Part shown: positions 8,273-16,061 of the stretch, one piece after another
How positions within the stretch are numbered: the first letter of the stretch is position 1
How the letters are laid out: the number at the start of each line of letters is the position of its first letter
Source of the DNA: Flavisolibacter nicotianae
GTDB taxonomy: Bacteria; Bacteroidota; Bacteroidia; Chitinophagales; Chitinophagaceae
Assembly (NCBI RefSeq): GCF_003628535.1
Contig: NZ_RBCI01000002.1
Coordinates: 186,001-250,000 of the forward strand
Reading direction: 5' to 3'
DNA length: 64,000 nt
Translations under genes and position numbers: made by a program
Notes under the pieces: model-generated
Told to the model about the DNA's origin: nothing
Databases searched by the model: none
The model's input: the letters and a program-made list of their open reading frames with translations, nothing else

Positions 8273-8857
8273 ATGAACAGTAGCAATACCAGCCGGCGAA
8301 GTTTCCTGGGCAGCCTGGCCGTACTCTCTGCCGGCGCCGCCTTTGGTTCCGTCGGCCAATTTCTTCCCCTGCCGCAAACCGAAGACCTGCAGCAGCTCTG
8401 GAAAAATTTTTCAACGAAAAACAGTGGCCGGCGTTTTAGCGGGACCGTTCAGCAGGACGGCAATCTACCCGTAGCCAATGGACATTTTCACCGGGACGGT
8501 GACGCAGTTGTTTTTTCCGAACACCATCTCGTGGCAAAGCCCACCTGGATTTATTGGAACGAAGAAGCCAGGCGGCCTTCGGATGTGGTAGTTACGTTTT
8601 TCAGCGCTGACGGGGAAAACGAAAAACTTTTCCGGCTCAACCGCTTTGAACTGGAAGCGCTGCAGGCACTACCGATGGAGGAAGAGACTACCGATTCCAT
8701 TCTGCTGCTGAAAAGAAGCTTGCAAAAAACCAGTGCGTCAAAGCCACCGTTGTTGAAAGTAAAAGCGAAGGTGCGGAAGGGACAGCAGGTGAATATCATC
8801 GCCAGCGTTTTGGAAAAAGAAACAGTTTTGAACAAGAAAATCATTTATCACGTTTAA
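8273..8857 (+). CDS. Hypothetical protein with Tat (twin-arginine) signal
   Basis: 194 aa. The N-terminus reads NTSRRSFLGSLAVLSAGAAFG: an RRSFLG twin-arginine motif and a hydrophobic stretch, which suggests export in a folded state, perhaps with a cofactor. The rest is a mostly beta domain without motifs I know (GTVQQDGNLPVANGHFH, PTWIYWNEEARRPSDVVVTF), followed by a charged C-terminal beta segment. The gene begins four bases after the T9SS-type gene and ends 12 bases before the tail-collar gene, so the three are almost surely co-transcribed. It may be a chaperone or partner of the collar protein; that is inference from position only. Confidence 0.75.
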   Translation: MNSSNTSRRSFLGSLAVLSAGAAFGSVGQFLPLPQTEDLQQLWKNFSTKNSGRRFSGTVQQDGNLPVANGHFHRDGDAVVFSEHHLVAKPTWIYWNEEARRPSDVVVTFFSADGENEKLFRLNRFELEALQALPMEEETTDSILLLKRSLQKTSASKPPLLKVKAKVRKGQQVNIIASVLEKETVLNKKIIYHV

Positions 8858-8869
8858 ACTTTTATTGTT

Positions 8870-9394
8870 ATGCCAGAAAGTCCATTGCTCGGAGAAATTA
8901 CCATATCCGGGATAAACTTTGCTCCACGCGGTTATGCCTTCTGCCAGGGCCAAATTCTGTCGATTGCCCAAAATACTGCCCTCTTTGCTCTTTTGGGTAC
9001 GACGTATGGCGGCAATGGCCAAACCACGTTTGCTCTTCCGGATCTCCGTGGTCGTGTGCCTATGGGCCAAGGACAGGGGCCAGGTCTTTCACCCAGAACC
9101 CTGGGTGAACTGTCCGGTACGGAAACCGTTACCCTCCTGTCAACGCAAATGCCTATCCATAACCACGCCTTCACCGCGGTATCGGATGCCGGCGATACCT
9201 CATCGCCTTCCGGGGCGTACCTAGCCAATACCGGTGCATTGGACAGAGAATACAAGACCAGCGGAACAGCGGTGCAAATGAACCCGGCTGCGGTTGGGAC
9301 AGCCGGTGGCAGCCAGCCCCATAACAATATGCCGCCATATCTGGTGTTGAATTTTTACATTGCTCTCGAAGGCATATTTCCTTCCCGTAACTAA
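8870..9394 (+). CDS. Phage tail collar domain protein (MdpB family)
   Basis: 174 aa with the hallmarks of the Collar/MdpB family: start MPESPLLGEITISGINFAPRG, then AFCQGQILSIAQNTALF, GTTYGGNGQTTFALPDLRGR, HNH in PIHNHAF, and the end MPPYLVLNFYIALEGIFPSR. Members occur in phage tail fibres but also, as here, as chromosomal genes in Bacteroidota and other bacteria without phage neighbours, often as sets of paralogues. Function is unsettled; a self-assembling trimeric surface or extracellular fibre is the usual guess. No signal peptide is visible. The neighbours here are secreted proteins and a sulfotransferase rather than tail genes. Confidence 0.9.
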   Translation: MPESPLLGEITISGINFAPRGYAFCQGQILSIAQNTALFALLGTTYGGNGQTTFALPDLRGRVPMGQGQGPGLSPRTLGELSGTETVTLLSTQMPIHNHAFTAVSDAGDTSSPSGAYLANTGALDREYKTSGTAVQMNPAAVGTAGGSQPHNNMPPYLVLNFYIALEGIFPSRN

Positions 9395-9412
9395 ACTGTT
9401 TGCGTCGAAACA

Positions 9413-9991
9413 ATGGTACCCGATCTTTTATGGTGGCGGCAGTTGTCGCCGGGATGGAAACAGGCGTTTGCCGAAACGGTTTTTCACCATGCGAATGAGC
9501 CAACTCCCGGTGAGTTGGCTCAGCTTTTTGCATTGCAGGCCCTGCGTTTTGCCGGTCCCCGTGCGGCCTATGCCAATATGCGTTTTGAGCTGACTGATCT
9601 TTCGGGCGTTGCAGCGCTGACCAACCTGACCGTGCTGGTCGTCATCCACCATAGAATCGAAACAATCACCGAAGTGCAGTCGCTGACACAATTGAAAGCC
9701 TTGTTTTTGCTCGACAACCAGATCAAAAGCCTGGCAGGTATCGAAGACCTTTTGTCGCTGGAGCAACTGTATGTGCAATTGAATCAAATCGACAGCCTGA
9801 AGCCCGTGGCGAAGCTCACGAACCTGAAGGAACTGTATGTGCACGACAACCCGCTGTCGTCGCTGGAAGGTTTAACAGAAGCCCATTCGGAAAAACTGGA
9901 AGGTTTCTTTTGCAAGCCCAATGAGGGACTGAAGCAAAAAGAAATCATGCGGGTGGAGCGGGAACTCTATATCCGCTGCCGCGGCATCTGA
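9413..9991 (+). CDS. Leucine-rich-repeat protein (SDS22/internalin-type repeats)
   Basis: 192 aa. A helical cap (residues 1-55) is followed by about five 22-residue leucine-rich repeats: LTDLSGVAALTNLTVLVVIH, IETITEVQSLTQLKALFLLD, IKSLAGIEDLLSLEQLYVQL, IDSLKPVAKLTNLKELYVHD, then LSSLEGLTE, and a basic C-terminal cap. No signal peptide, so probably a cytoplasmic protein-binding scaffold. It lies between the tail-collar and sulfotransferase genes (18 and 9 base gaps), where it might present a substrate to the sulfotransferase (inference). A terminator-like hairpin lies inside its coding region at 9496-9522. Confidence 0.85.
   Translation: MVPDLLWWRQLSPGWKQAFAETVFHHANEPTPGELAQLFALQALRFAGPRAAYANMRFELTDLSGVAALTNLTVLVVIHHRIETITEVQSLTQLKALFLLDNQIKSLAGIEDLLSLEQLYVQLNQIDSLKPVAKLTNLKELYVHDNPLSSLEGLTEAHSEKLEGFFCKPNEGLKQKEIMRVERELYIRCRGI
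9496..9522 (+). terminator. Intragenic hairpin with short T run (possible attenuator)
   Basis: TGAGCCAACTC and GAGTTGGCTCA form a perfect 11-base-pair inverted repeat around a five-base loop, followed at once by a GC then TTTTT. It has the form of an intrinsic terminator but sits about 28 codons inside the LRR gene, in the sense direction. It might lower transcription of the LRR and sulfotransferase genes relative to the three upstream genes. Coincidence from codon choice cannot be excluded. Confidence 0.4.
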
Positions 9992-10000
9992 TCAAATTTC

Positions 10001-11002
10001 TTGTCTTCACGAAACAGTACTACGTCTTTGAAACCGTCATTCGCCTTGCACAATTGGCTTCCTGTACGAATGCAGAAATCGTCCCCGGCTCTTTTGTGCG
10101 AATGGCTGTATATGGGCGAAAAAGAATTTACCGAACCTTTTTTTGAAGAGACCCTATCCGCCTGCAAATACGCCCAGGGCGGACGTCGCCGCTACAAATC
10201 CGTTTCGGATCTGCCCATGCTGGTTGAGTGGTCGACGGGCATTGCAGCTCTTGCACCAACGGCGATCATCTTTCACGTGTCCCGTTGCGGCTCCACGCTG
10301 CTTTCCCAGTTATTGAGTTTGGAAAAGGAAAACCTGGTGCTGTCGGAAGTTCCGTTTTTCGACAACGTCCTCCGGTTGCCGTTTCAATTGCCCTCGGTCA
10401 GCCAGCCTGCTGCCGGCGAGTACTTCCGGGCCGCATTGGCCTTTTACGGCCGGCAACGCAACAGCGAACAGCAGAATCTTTTTCTCAAAGCCGATAGCTG
10501 GCACCTGCATTTTTACGAACAGCTTCGAAGACTTTTTCCACAGATCCCTTTCATCCTTCTTTACCGCGAGCCGTTCGAGGTTTTGCGCTCACAGCAAAAA
10601 CAGCGGGGCCTTCAATCGGTGCCGGGCATGATAGAACCGCAGCTGTTTGGTTTTACAGAAGAAGAAAGCCGCGAGTTAAACCCGGACCGATACATGGGCC
10701 ATGTACTGACTTCTTATTTCAGGCAGATCAGCAGGATCATCGAAAGCGATCCGCTGGCCTTTGCGTTTGACTACGCAGCCGGCATGGATAACATCATCAG
10801 GGACGTGTACAGCCTCGTGCAACTCCCGTTTTACTCTTCGCTGGAACAGCAGTTTGAAGAACGCTGTCGCTACCATGCCAAACGTCCGCAACAGGTGTTT
10901 GCGGAAATGGGGGAGAAATCGCAATGGCCCGGTTACCTGGAGCCTTGTTATGCATTTTATGAAAAGGTAAAAAAACTACCTGCCGGCTTCCAAAGACGAT
11001 AG
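10001..11002 (+). CDS. Sulfotransferase family protein
   Basis: 333 aa. The PAPS 5'-phosphosulfate-binding loop is seen as IFHVSRCGSTLLSQLLS (about residues 89-105), with a later FILLYREPFEVLRS that fits the 3'-phosphate-binding strand-helix of sulfotransferases. The enzyme should move sulfate from PAPS to a hydroxyl or amine; the acceptor is unknown. I use the TTG at 10001, because the following SFALHNWLPVR looks like part of the domain; the first ATG (10070) would cut it away. It begins nine bases after the LRR gene and ends head-on in the APS kinase gene, overlapping by 27 bases, which fits a shared role because that kinase makes PAPS. Confidence 0.82.
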   Translation: MSSRNSTTSLKPSFALHNWLPVRMQKSSPALLCEWLYMGEKEFTEPFFEETLSACKYAQGGRRRYKSVSDLPMLVEWSTGIAALAPTAIIFHVSRCGSTLLSQLLSLEKENLVLSEVPFFDNVLRLPFQLPSVSQPAAGEYFRAALAFYGRQRNSEQQNLFLKADSWHLHFYEQLRRLFPQIPFILLYREPFEVLRSQQKQRGLQSVPGMIEPQLFGFTEEESRELNPDRYMGHVLTSYFRQISRIIESDPLAFAFDYAAGMDNIIRDVYSLVQLPFYSSLEQQFEERCRYHAKRPQQVFAEMGEKSQWPGYLEPCYAFYEKVKKLPAGFQRR

Positions 11003-11509
11003 GACAAAAGAGAGCAGGCAATGGCCGGACTCTGTAACGTTCATCACACCGGTGTCAATCACAAGGTCCGGCGCCGAAGGCAATTCGTAGGGATCGTTGA
11101 TGCCTGACAGGTTGCGGATCTTTTGGGGGTGATCGTCGGGAAGAAATGCTTTTTGGTAAAGACCTTTTGTGTCTCTTTGAATCAGGATCTGCAGATCGCA
11201 CCGCACCCAAATAATCTTCGCACCAACAGTTTCCGAAATTTCTTTCCGTATTTCTTCATAGGGGTTGATGGCAGCGATGATGGCAATGACGCCTTGCTGG
11301 TAAAAACCGTTTGCTACACCGGCAAGCCGCCGCATGTTTTCTTTCCGGTCGGCTGCCGAAAAGCCAAGGTCCTTACAGGTCGTTTGCCGGTACACATCCC
11401 CGTCAATCACTTCTGCCGCCAGGCCCTTTTCGTCCAGGCCTTTTTTCAGCGCAAAGGCAAGCGTGGACTTTCCTGCGCCGGACAAACCTGTGAGTTGAAG
11501 AATGAGCAT
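10976..11509 (-). CDS. cysC: Adenylyl-sulfate (APS) kinase
   Basis: 177 aa, full length for the family. Walker A GLSGAGKST (residues 8-16), then DGDVYR, the lid-like GFSAADRKENMRRL, INPYEEIR, WVRCDLQILIQRDTKGLYQKA and DLVIDT are all typical. It phosphorylates adenylyl sulfate to PAPS. No ATP sulfurylase (CysD/CysN) and no PAPS reductase are adjacent, so this copy probably serves sulfation, not assimilation. Last of three minus-strand genes (hydroxylase, HExxH protein, cysC), 37 bases after the HExxH gene, and convergent with the sulfotransferase with overlapping 3' ends. Confidence 0.93.
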   Translation of the reverse strand: MLILQLTGLSGAGKSTLAFALKKGLDEKGLAAEVIDGDVYRQTTCKDLGFSAADRKENMRRLAGVANGFYQQGVIAIIAAINPYEEIRKEISETVGAKIIWVRCDLQILIQRDTKGLYQKAFLPDDHPQKIRNLSGINDPYELPSAPDLVIDTGVMNVTESGHCLLSFVLSSLEAGR

Positions 11510-11546
11510 GGGGAGGATAAAAAATAAATAATGAAGAATGAGGGCA

Positions 11547-12038
11547 CTAATCGCGGAGCCATTTTTTCATGACCGGGTAAACGGAATCTGCACCCGGTGC
11601 CGTTGTTGTCAGACCCAGCCATTGCAGCATCGGCACGCCAATGTAATTTCCGTTACTGAAATTTTCCACGATGGATTCGCCGCCGCCCTGGTAACCCTGC
11701 CCGTGAAAAACAAAATGCGGATCGATGGAGAGATGAATGCAGGCGGCATAGCTCCAGGCAATGGCCATCATCTCTTCGGCCGGCGCATCCTTCCGCTGAC
11801 CGATGGCAGGCCCGCTTAGTGTGTTTCGATCGGCTGCAGGAACTACGGCGAGATGTGCCGCTTCATGGAGCACATCACCGTGGTGCCGGAGCTTTTCTTT
11901 GTCGATCAGGATCCGGCCTTCTTCGATAGACAAGCCGGGTAGAAAACAATCCTGCTCCGGCAGGCTGCAATAGCTTGTTTCAATGCCGATGCTGTGGATA
12001 AAACCCAGTGTTTTTTCGAAAAAATATTCGTTGGTCAT
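11547..12038 (-). CDS. Hypothetical protein with HExxH motif (metalloprotease-like)
   Basis: 163 aa. Residues 58-62 read HEAAH inside GDVLHEAAHLAVV, the zinc-binding motif of gluzincin/metzincin-type proteases. The stretch before it, EEGRILIDKEKLRHHGDVLH, resembles the approach to the active-site helix in IrrE-like and other small metalloprotease folds. I see no further family marker, and catalytic activity is unproven. Its start overlaps the stop of the beta-hydroxylase gene by four bases (ATGA), so the two are translationally coupled. Not secreted by signal peptide. Confidence 0.75.
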   Translation of the reverse strand: MTNEYFFEKTLGFIHSIGIETSYCSLPEQDCFLPGLSIEEGRILIDKEKLRHHGDVLHEAAHLAVVPAADRNTLSGPAIGQRKDAPAEEMMAIAWSYAACIHLSIDPHFVFHGQGYQGGGESIVENFSNGNYIGVPMLQWLGLTTTAPGADSVYPVMKKWLRD

Positions 12039-12730
12039 GACAGGCTGTTTTCGAGGTTGGCGGCCAGTTCCAGGGAAGTTGGCGTATTCTGTTTGCGCAA
12101 TTCGGCAATGATTTTTTTCGTGGTTTCGGGATCGTGGTGGTGCTGTTTTTCCTCCGCCTGTTTTTGCACCCGTGCTTGTTGCGCAAACAGGTTACGTACC
12201 CACTCGTTAACCTTGCAATCAATCACGAGGTGCACACGGTCGGTAGTGCCGGCGTTTTTGACGCGGTGTTTAAGCGAGAGGTTCAGGTACCAGCATTCGC
12301 CTTCCTGCATCACTACCTGTTCTTCTTCGAGGTAAAACGCCACACCCGGGTTGGTGGTCACCGGGATATGAAACCGCACCTCGCCTTCTTCAAAACTCAT
12401 CTCCTGGTCGCAGTGTTCTTTGATGATGGCGCCGGCGTGCAGCTTCATCAACCGGACAGCCCTTTTTTCGCAGGCGAAAAAACGAAGCACCGACTGAATG
12501 GAAGGAAAGGACTGCAGCAGCGGCGTATCGCTGTATGGATTGGTCGTGGCATGGACGGAAACAATGTTTTCAGCACTGCCGTTCAGGGACCGCAGCGGCG
12601 ACACATTCCATTGCCCTTCGTAATGGCTTTTGTTGTAATGCTGCTTCCACCGGCTCTCTTCCATTTGCGCCATTTCGGCCTTTATTTTTTCGACATCGAA
12701 ATGTTGTTGCAGTTGCAGGTATTTGATCAT
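12035..12730 (-). CDS. Aspartyl/asparaginyl beta-hydroxylase domain protein
   Basis: 231 aa. Residues about 60-175 match the AspH-type double-stranded beta-helix dioxygenase: LMKLHAGAIIKEHCD (His106 as first iron ligand), PGVAFYLEEEQV, GECWYLNLSLKHRVKNAG (His155 as second ligand) and DRVHLVIDC (Arg165 for 2-oxoglutarate). Such enzymes use Fe(II), O2 and 2-oxoglutarate to hydroxylate Asp/Asn or related substrates. The C-terminus (190-231) is a charged helical tail rich in Gln, Lys and His. First gene of the minus-strand trio. The co-location with a sulfotransferase and PAPS-forming kinase suggests stepwise hydroxylation and sulfation of one product (inference). Confidence 0.87.
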   Translation of the reverse strand: MIKYLQLQQHFDVEKIKAEMAQMEESRWKQHYNKSHYEGQWNVSPLRSLNGSAENIVSVHATTNPYSDTPLLQSFPSIQSVLRFFACEKRAVRLMKLHAGAIIKEHCDQEMSFEEGEVRFHIPVTTNPGVAFYLEEEQVVMQEGECWYLNLSLKHRVKNAGTTDRVHLVIDCKVNEWVRNLFAQQARVQKQAEEKQHHHDPETTKKIIAELRKQNTPTSLELAANLENSLS

Positions 12731-12756
12731 GGCGGACTTTTAACGCAGCCAATATA

Positions 12757-12927
12757 GTGGATTTGGAAGCACGCAGCGAAGAGCGTCGAAAAGCTTTGCT
12801 GTTTTTGCAAATTGCTGGCGGAATGAAAACCGCTCACGCTGTTCAATTGGCTGAAGCAGCCAATCGGTGTAACAGTTTACGACAAGAAAAATTTCTGGTA
12901 AGACTACTTGAGACGATAACCGTTTAG
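12757..12927 (+). CDS. Possible small ORF, 56 aa
   Basis: A GTG-started frame (VDLEARSEERRKALLFLQ) of 56 codons fills the gap between the hydroxylase gene and the next minus-strand gene, ending in TAG at 12925-12927. It reads like an amphipathic helical peptide with normal amino-acid composition. There is no ATG start and no clear ribosome site, and it overlaps the end of the minus-strand small gene by four bases. I list it as a weak candidate only. Confidence 0.22.
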   Translation: MDLEARSEERRKALLFLQIAGGMKTAHAVQLAEAANRCNSLRQEKFLVRLLETITV

Positions 12928-13115
12928 AGTGGAAGCGGAGCCGCTTCGTTGAGCGAACTGATATGGTTGTAGATTTCCTGTATCTCGGAATGAATCGCCT
13001 TTAGTTCGTCCTGCGAACGCTTTTCTTTTAAGGCAAGGGTAAATGCTTTGTTTCTTTCCACCAGCCGTGCCGACAGGTCTAGCACAAATTGAATTCTTGT
13101 CTTCTTCTGCACCAT
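12924..13115 (-). CDS. Small hypothetical helical protein, 63 aa
   Basis: Start taken at ATG 13115 (MVQKKTRIQFVLD); an upstream ATG at 13205 would add 30 residues of poor quality. The protein is strongly helical and coiled-coil-like (LVERNKAFTLALKEKRSQDELK), ending ISSLNEAAPLPL. Short cytoplasmic proteins of this kind are common in Chitinophagaceae but I do not know a function. It is alone between the sulfation locus and a serine hydrolase gene. Confidence 0.55.
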   Translation of the reverse strand: MVQKKTRIQFVLDLSARLVERNKAFTLALKEKRSQDELKAIHSEIQEIYNHISSLNEAAPLPL

Positions 13116-13254
13116 GCGAAAGGTTGTATAGATCGACTGTAACAAATTTAGGGCCGCTCCCCGAACAGAGGCGTGCCCGGCAAAATGGTCGAAGAAGAAA
13201 GCCAAATTTCTTGCCTTCCTTTTTTTATTTGTGGACGAATGGGGCGTTCTTTTC

Positions 13255-14361
13255 TCACCGCAGAGCTGCGTCGAGGAGGGCTTTCAATTCCCTGTATTTT
13301 TCATTGCGGCCTTTGTTTTTCAGGTTAAAGGTCATCAGGAAAGCACAGTAGTTTTTTTCATGATCCACCAGCGGGAAGGAACCAAAAAGGCCGGGGCTGC
13401 AAACGGCTTTGGTGCGGTTGTTCGGCGTGGACGTTTCCATCACCCACTCGCCAAAGCCATAACCAAAGTTGCCGGCTTCTGCTGGTGCATAGGCGATTCG
13501 CACAGGCGGTGTGATGCGGTTGACTTCCATTTCGGCAATGCTTTTTTCCGAAAGGATGCGCTGGTTATTGAAAACACCCTTGTGCAGGATCATCACCAGG
13601 AAATTCAGGTAGTCTTCCGGTGTGCTTTGCGCACCGCCGGCGGGTAGTGCTACCCGGCCTTTGCCAAAATCGGTCTTCTTCATCTGCAGGGGGGCGGCAA
13701 GCCGCTCCGCAAAAAGCGTTTCAAACGATTTTCCGCTGATCTTTTCCAGCACGGCGCCTGCGATCTGCAGGCCGGTATTGCTGTAACGAAATACCTGGCC
13801 GGGTTCTCCTTCCATGGGCAGCAAAGCAATTTGTTCGATGGCTTCGTCCATGCTGCCGACGTCTTTCATCTCCCGCAGGCTTTCCCGGAGTTCCGGTGCC
13901 TGGATGGCTGTCAGGTGCGAAAGACATTGGCCGATGGTGATCTTGCCTTTTCCGTGATGGGAAAGAGCGGGCAGCCAGCGGCCGACCGTATCCGTGAGAT
14001 GGAGTTTTCCTTCGTCAACAAAGGTCATCACCAGGGCGGCGCTGAGCCACTTGCTGCAACTGGCAATGGGCTGGCGGGTTGTGGCGGTGTAGTCGTTGAG
14101 GTTGGGCTCTTTGCCCTGCCTGCGGGCTATGAATTTGCCAACGGCTTTTTGGCGGCGGCTCATCTCGTTCACCGCCTGTGAGTAGACAACCTTGCCATCT
14201 TTGTACACCAGTAGCATGGCCCGGCCGCCCAGGTCCCGGATATTGGTTTGCAGCCAGGAATCGACAGCAGCAAAGGATTGTGCACGACCGGCAAGACTTG
14301 CAGCGACCAGCAGAAGCAGGAGAAGAATGCGCACTTGAATTCGAACGCAGGTTGTTTGCAT
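13255..14361 (-). CDS. Serine hydrolase, class C beta-lactamase/esterase family, exported
   Basis: 368 aa. N-terminal hydrophobic signal (RILLLLLLVAASLAGRAQS). Catalytic SxxK is S101-C-S-K104 (PIASCSKWLSAALVM), the Tyr motif is YSNTG (about residue 190), and GYGFGEW lies where the third motif is expected. Domain PF00144 covers nearly the whole mature protein. These enzymes are mostly esterases, D-amino-acid peptidases or peptidoglycan-linked hydrolases; resistance activity should not be assumed. Divergent from a second hydrolase of the same superfamily at 14489, with 127 bases between. Confidence 0.9.
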   Translation of the reverse strand: MQTTCVRIQVRILLLLLLVAASLAGRAQSFAAVDSWLQTNIRDLGGRAMLLVYKDGKVVYSQAVNEMSRRQKAVGKFIARRQGKEPNLNDYTATTRQPIASCSKWLSAALVMTFVDEGKLHLTDTVGRWLPALSHHGKGKITIGQCLSHLTAIQAPELRESLREMKDVGSMDEAIEQIALLPMEGEPGQVFRYSNTGLQIAGAVLEKISGKSFETLFAERLAAPLQMKKTDFGKGRVALPAGGAQSTPEDYLNFLVMILHKGVFNNQRILSEKSIAEMEVNRITPPVRIAYAPAEAGNFGYGFGEWVMETSTPNNRTKAVCSPGLFGSFPLVDHEKNYCAFLMTFNLKNKGRNEKYRELKALLDAALR

Positions 14362-14488
14362 AGGTGGTTGACTTTGTTTTTTGCAAGGGGTTTAGCGGCT
14401 TAAAATAATACACGGCGTTTGCGGTTCAAAAGGAAAGCAATTTTGTTCCGTATTTTAAGGGCCTTATTCTTCCTTTTATTCTTCTGTT

Positions 14489-16033
14489 ATGCATCGACGG
14501 ATTTTTATTCTTGCACTTGTTTTTTGCGGCCAGCTTGGTGCCTGGGCACAGAATACGGTTGTCCGGTACCGGCAGGCTGTGTTTGCCGATCCGGCCCGCG
14601 TTGAAAAAATCAAGGCCGCCCTGCCCTTGGTCGATAGTTTGTACAAGGCCTTTGCTGCCCGGATTCATTCGCCGGGTTTTGTGTATGGCATTGTGGTCGA
14701 CGGCCGGCTAATTGGCTCGGGACAAAGCGGCGTGCTGGAAACAGGAAAAAATACACCGGCAGGTTCCCAATCGGCATTTCGCATTGCGTCGATGAGCAAA
14801 AGCCTCACCGCAATGGCTATCCTGCAACTGCGGGACGCCGGCAGGCTACGGTTGGATGATCCTGTTTCGCTGTACATTCCCGCCTTTAAAACGCAGGAGT
14901 ACCCGGCAGCGGATGCACCACCGGTCACCATCCACCACCTGCTGACCCATGCAGCAGGCTTTCCCGAAGACAATCCCTGGGGCGATCGTCAACTGGCGAA
15001 GACCGACCAGGAATTACTGGCCTTGCTCAGCAGGGGCATTCGTTATTCCAATGTGCCCGGTGTTGCTTATGAATACAGCAATCTTGGTTTTGCCACGCTG
15101 GGCTACATCATCAAAGCCGTTTCGGGGCAAGCGTATGACCGGTATATCACAGAACACATCCTGCAGCCGCTGGGCATGAACCATACCTATTACGAATTCA
15201 CCAAGGTTCCTGCGGAGCAACTGGCGCACGGCTACCGCTGGCTCAACGGGCAATGGGTGGAACAGCCCCTGCTGCACAACGGCGTGTGGGGCGCCATGGG
15301 CGGTATGATCACGACCATCGAAGATTTTAGCAAATACCTGGCGCTGCACCAGGCTGCTTGGCCGCCACGAAGCGAGAAAGAAACGGGCCCGCTGAAACGA
15401 AGTTCGCTGCGTGAAATGCAGCAGCCCTGGAATTTTAGCGGCCTGAATGCAGCTTACGTCTATCCTTCCGGTCGTCCCTGCGCGGTGGCATCGGCCTATG
15501 CCTATGGCTTGCGGTGGCAGCGTGATTGCGAGGGCCGTGTTTCGGTAGGGCACAGCGGCGGCTTGCCCGGCTTTGGCAGCAACTGGCAAATTTTACCCGA
15601 CTACGGCATTGGGGTCGTTTGCTTCAGCAACCTGACCTATGCTCCAACCACCGCTATCAACAACCAGGTGCTTGATACCCTGGTTAGGCTGGCGGGGTTG
15701 AAGCCGCGGCAGTTGCAGCCTTCATCCATCCTGGTGCAGCGCAGGGATCAACTGGTGCAATTGCTGCCGTCGTGGAAAGGGGCAGAGACGGCCGGCATTT
15801 TTGCTGAAAATTTTTTCCTGGACTATTTTCCCGATGTGTTGCGGAAAGAGGCAACGGCCATATTTGAAAAAGCGGGAAAGATCCTCCGTGTGGGTGAGGT
15901 GGTACCCGAGAATGGCTTGCGCGGCTCCTTTGTGCTGGAAGGCGAAAAGGCGAATGTGGAAGTCAGTTTTACCCTTACACCGGAGAACCCGCCGCTGATC
16001 CAGGAATACCACATTCGCGAACGGAAAAACTAA
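14489..16033 (+). CDS. Serine hydrolase, class C beta-lactamase/esterase family, exported
   Basis: 514 aa with signal peptide MHRRIFILALVFCGQLGAWA. Catalytic SxxK is S101-M-S-K104 (IASMSKSLTAMAI); the Tyr motif is YSNLGFATLGYI; VSVGHSGGLPGFGSN matches the HxG-type third motif. The last 110 residues form an extra beta domain often seen in longer members of the family. Periplasmic or surface hydrolase of unknown substrate. Only 28 bases separate it from the Crp-type gene downstream, so the two may be co-transcribed. It is divergent to the hydrolase at 13255 and only distantly similar to it. Confidence 0.9.
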   Translation: MHRRIFILALVFCGQLGAWAQNTVVRYRQAVFADPARVEKIKAALPLVDSLYKAFAARIHSPGFVYGIVVDGRLIGSGQSGVLETGKNTPAGSQSAFRIASMSKSLTAMAILQLRDAGRLRLDDPVSLYIPAFKTQEYPAADAPPVTIHHLLTHAAGFPEDNPWGDRQLAKTDQELLALLSRGIRYSNVPGVAYEYSNLGFATLGYIIKAVSGQAYDRYITEHILQPLGMNHTYYEFTKVPAEQLAHGYRWLNGQWVEQPLLHNGVWGAMGGMITTIEDFSKYLALHQAAWPPRSEKETGPLKRSSLREMQQPWNFSGLNAAYVYPSGRPCAVASAYAYGLRWQRDCEGRVSVGHSGGLPGFGSNWQILPDYGIGVVCFSNLTYAPTTAINNQVLDTLVRLAGLKPRQLQPSSILVQRRDQLVQLLPSWKGAETAGIFAENFFLDYFPDVLRKEATAIFEKAGKILRVGEVVPENGLRGSFVLEGEKANVEVSFTLTPENPPLIQEYHIRERKN

Positions 16034-16061
16034 CGGTACGGAGAAATTTTTCGCGTTCACG

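Noticed and set aside
7120-8286. 388-codon minus-strand frame opposite the T9SS protein gene
   Set aside because: Rich in Arg, Cys and Gly with no domain; it is the antisense shadow of a gene with signal peptide and sorting domain.
8870-9394. Prophage remnant suggested by the tail-collar domain
   Set aside because: No integrase, capsid, portal, terminase or other tail gene is near; the neighbours are secreted proteins and sulfotransferase, a known chromosomal context for such domains.
13255-16033. Beta-lactam resistance genes
   Set aside because: Both proteins have the SxxK/YxN fold of class C enzymes, but most PF00144 members are esterases or peptidases; sequence alone does not support resistance.
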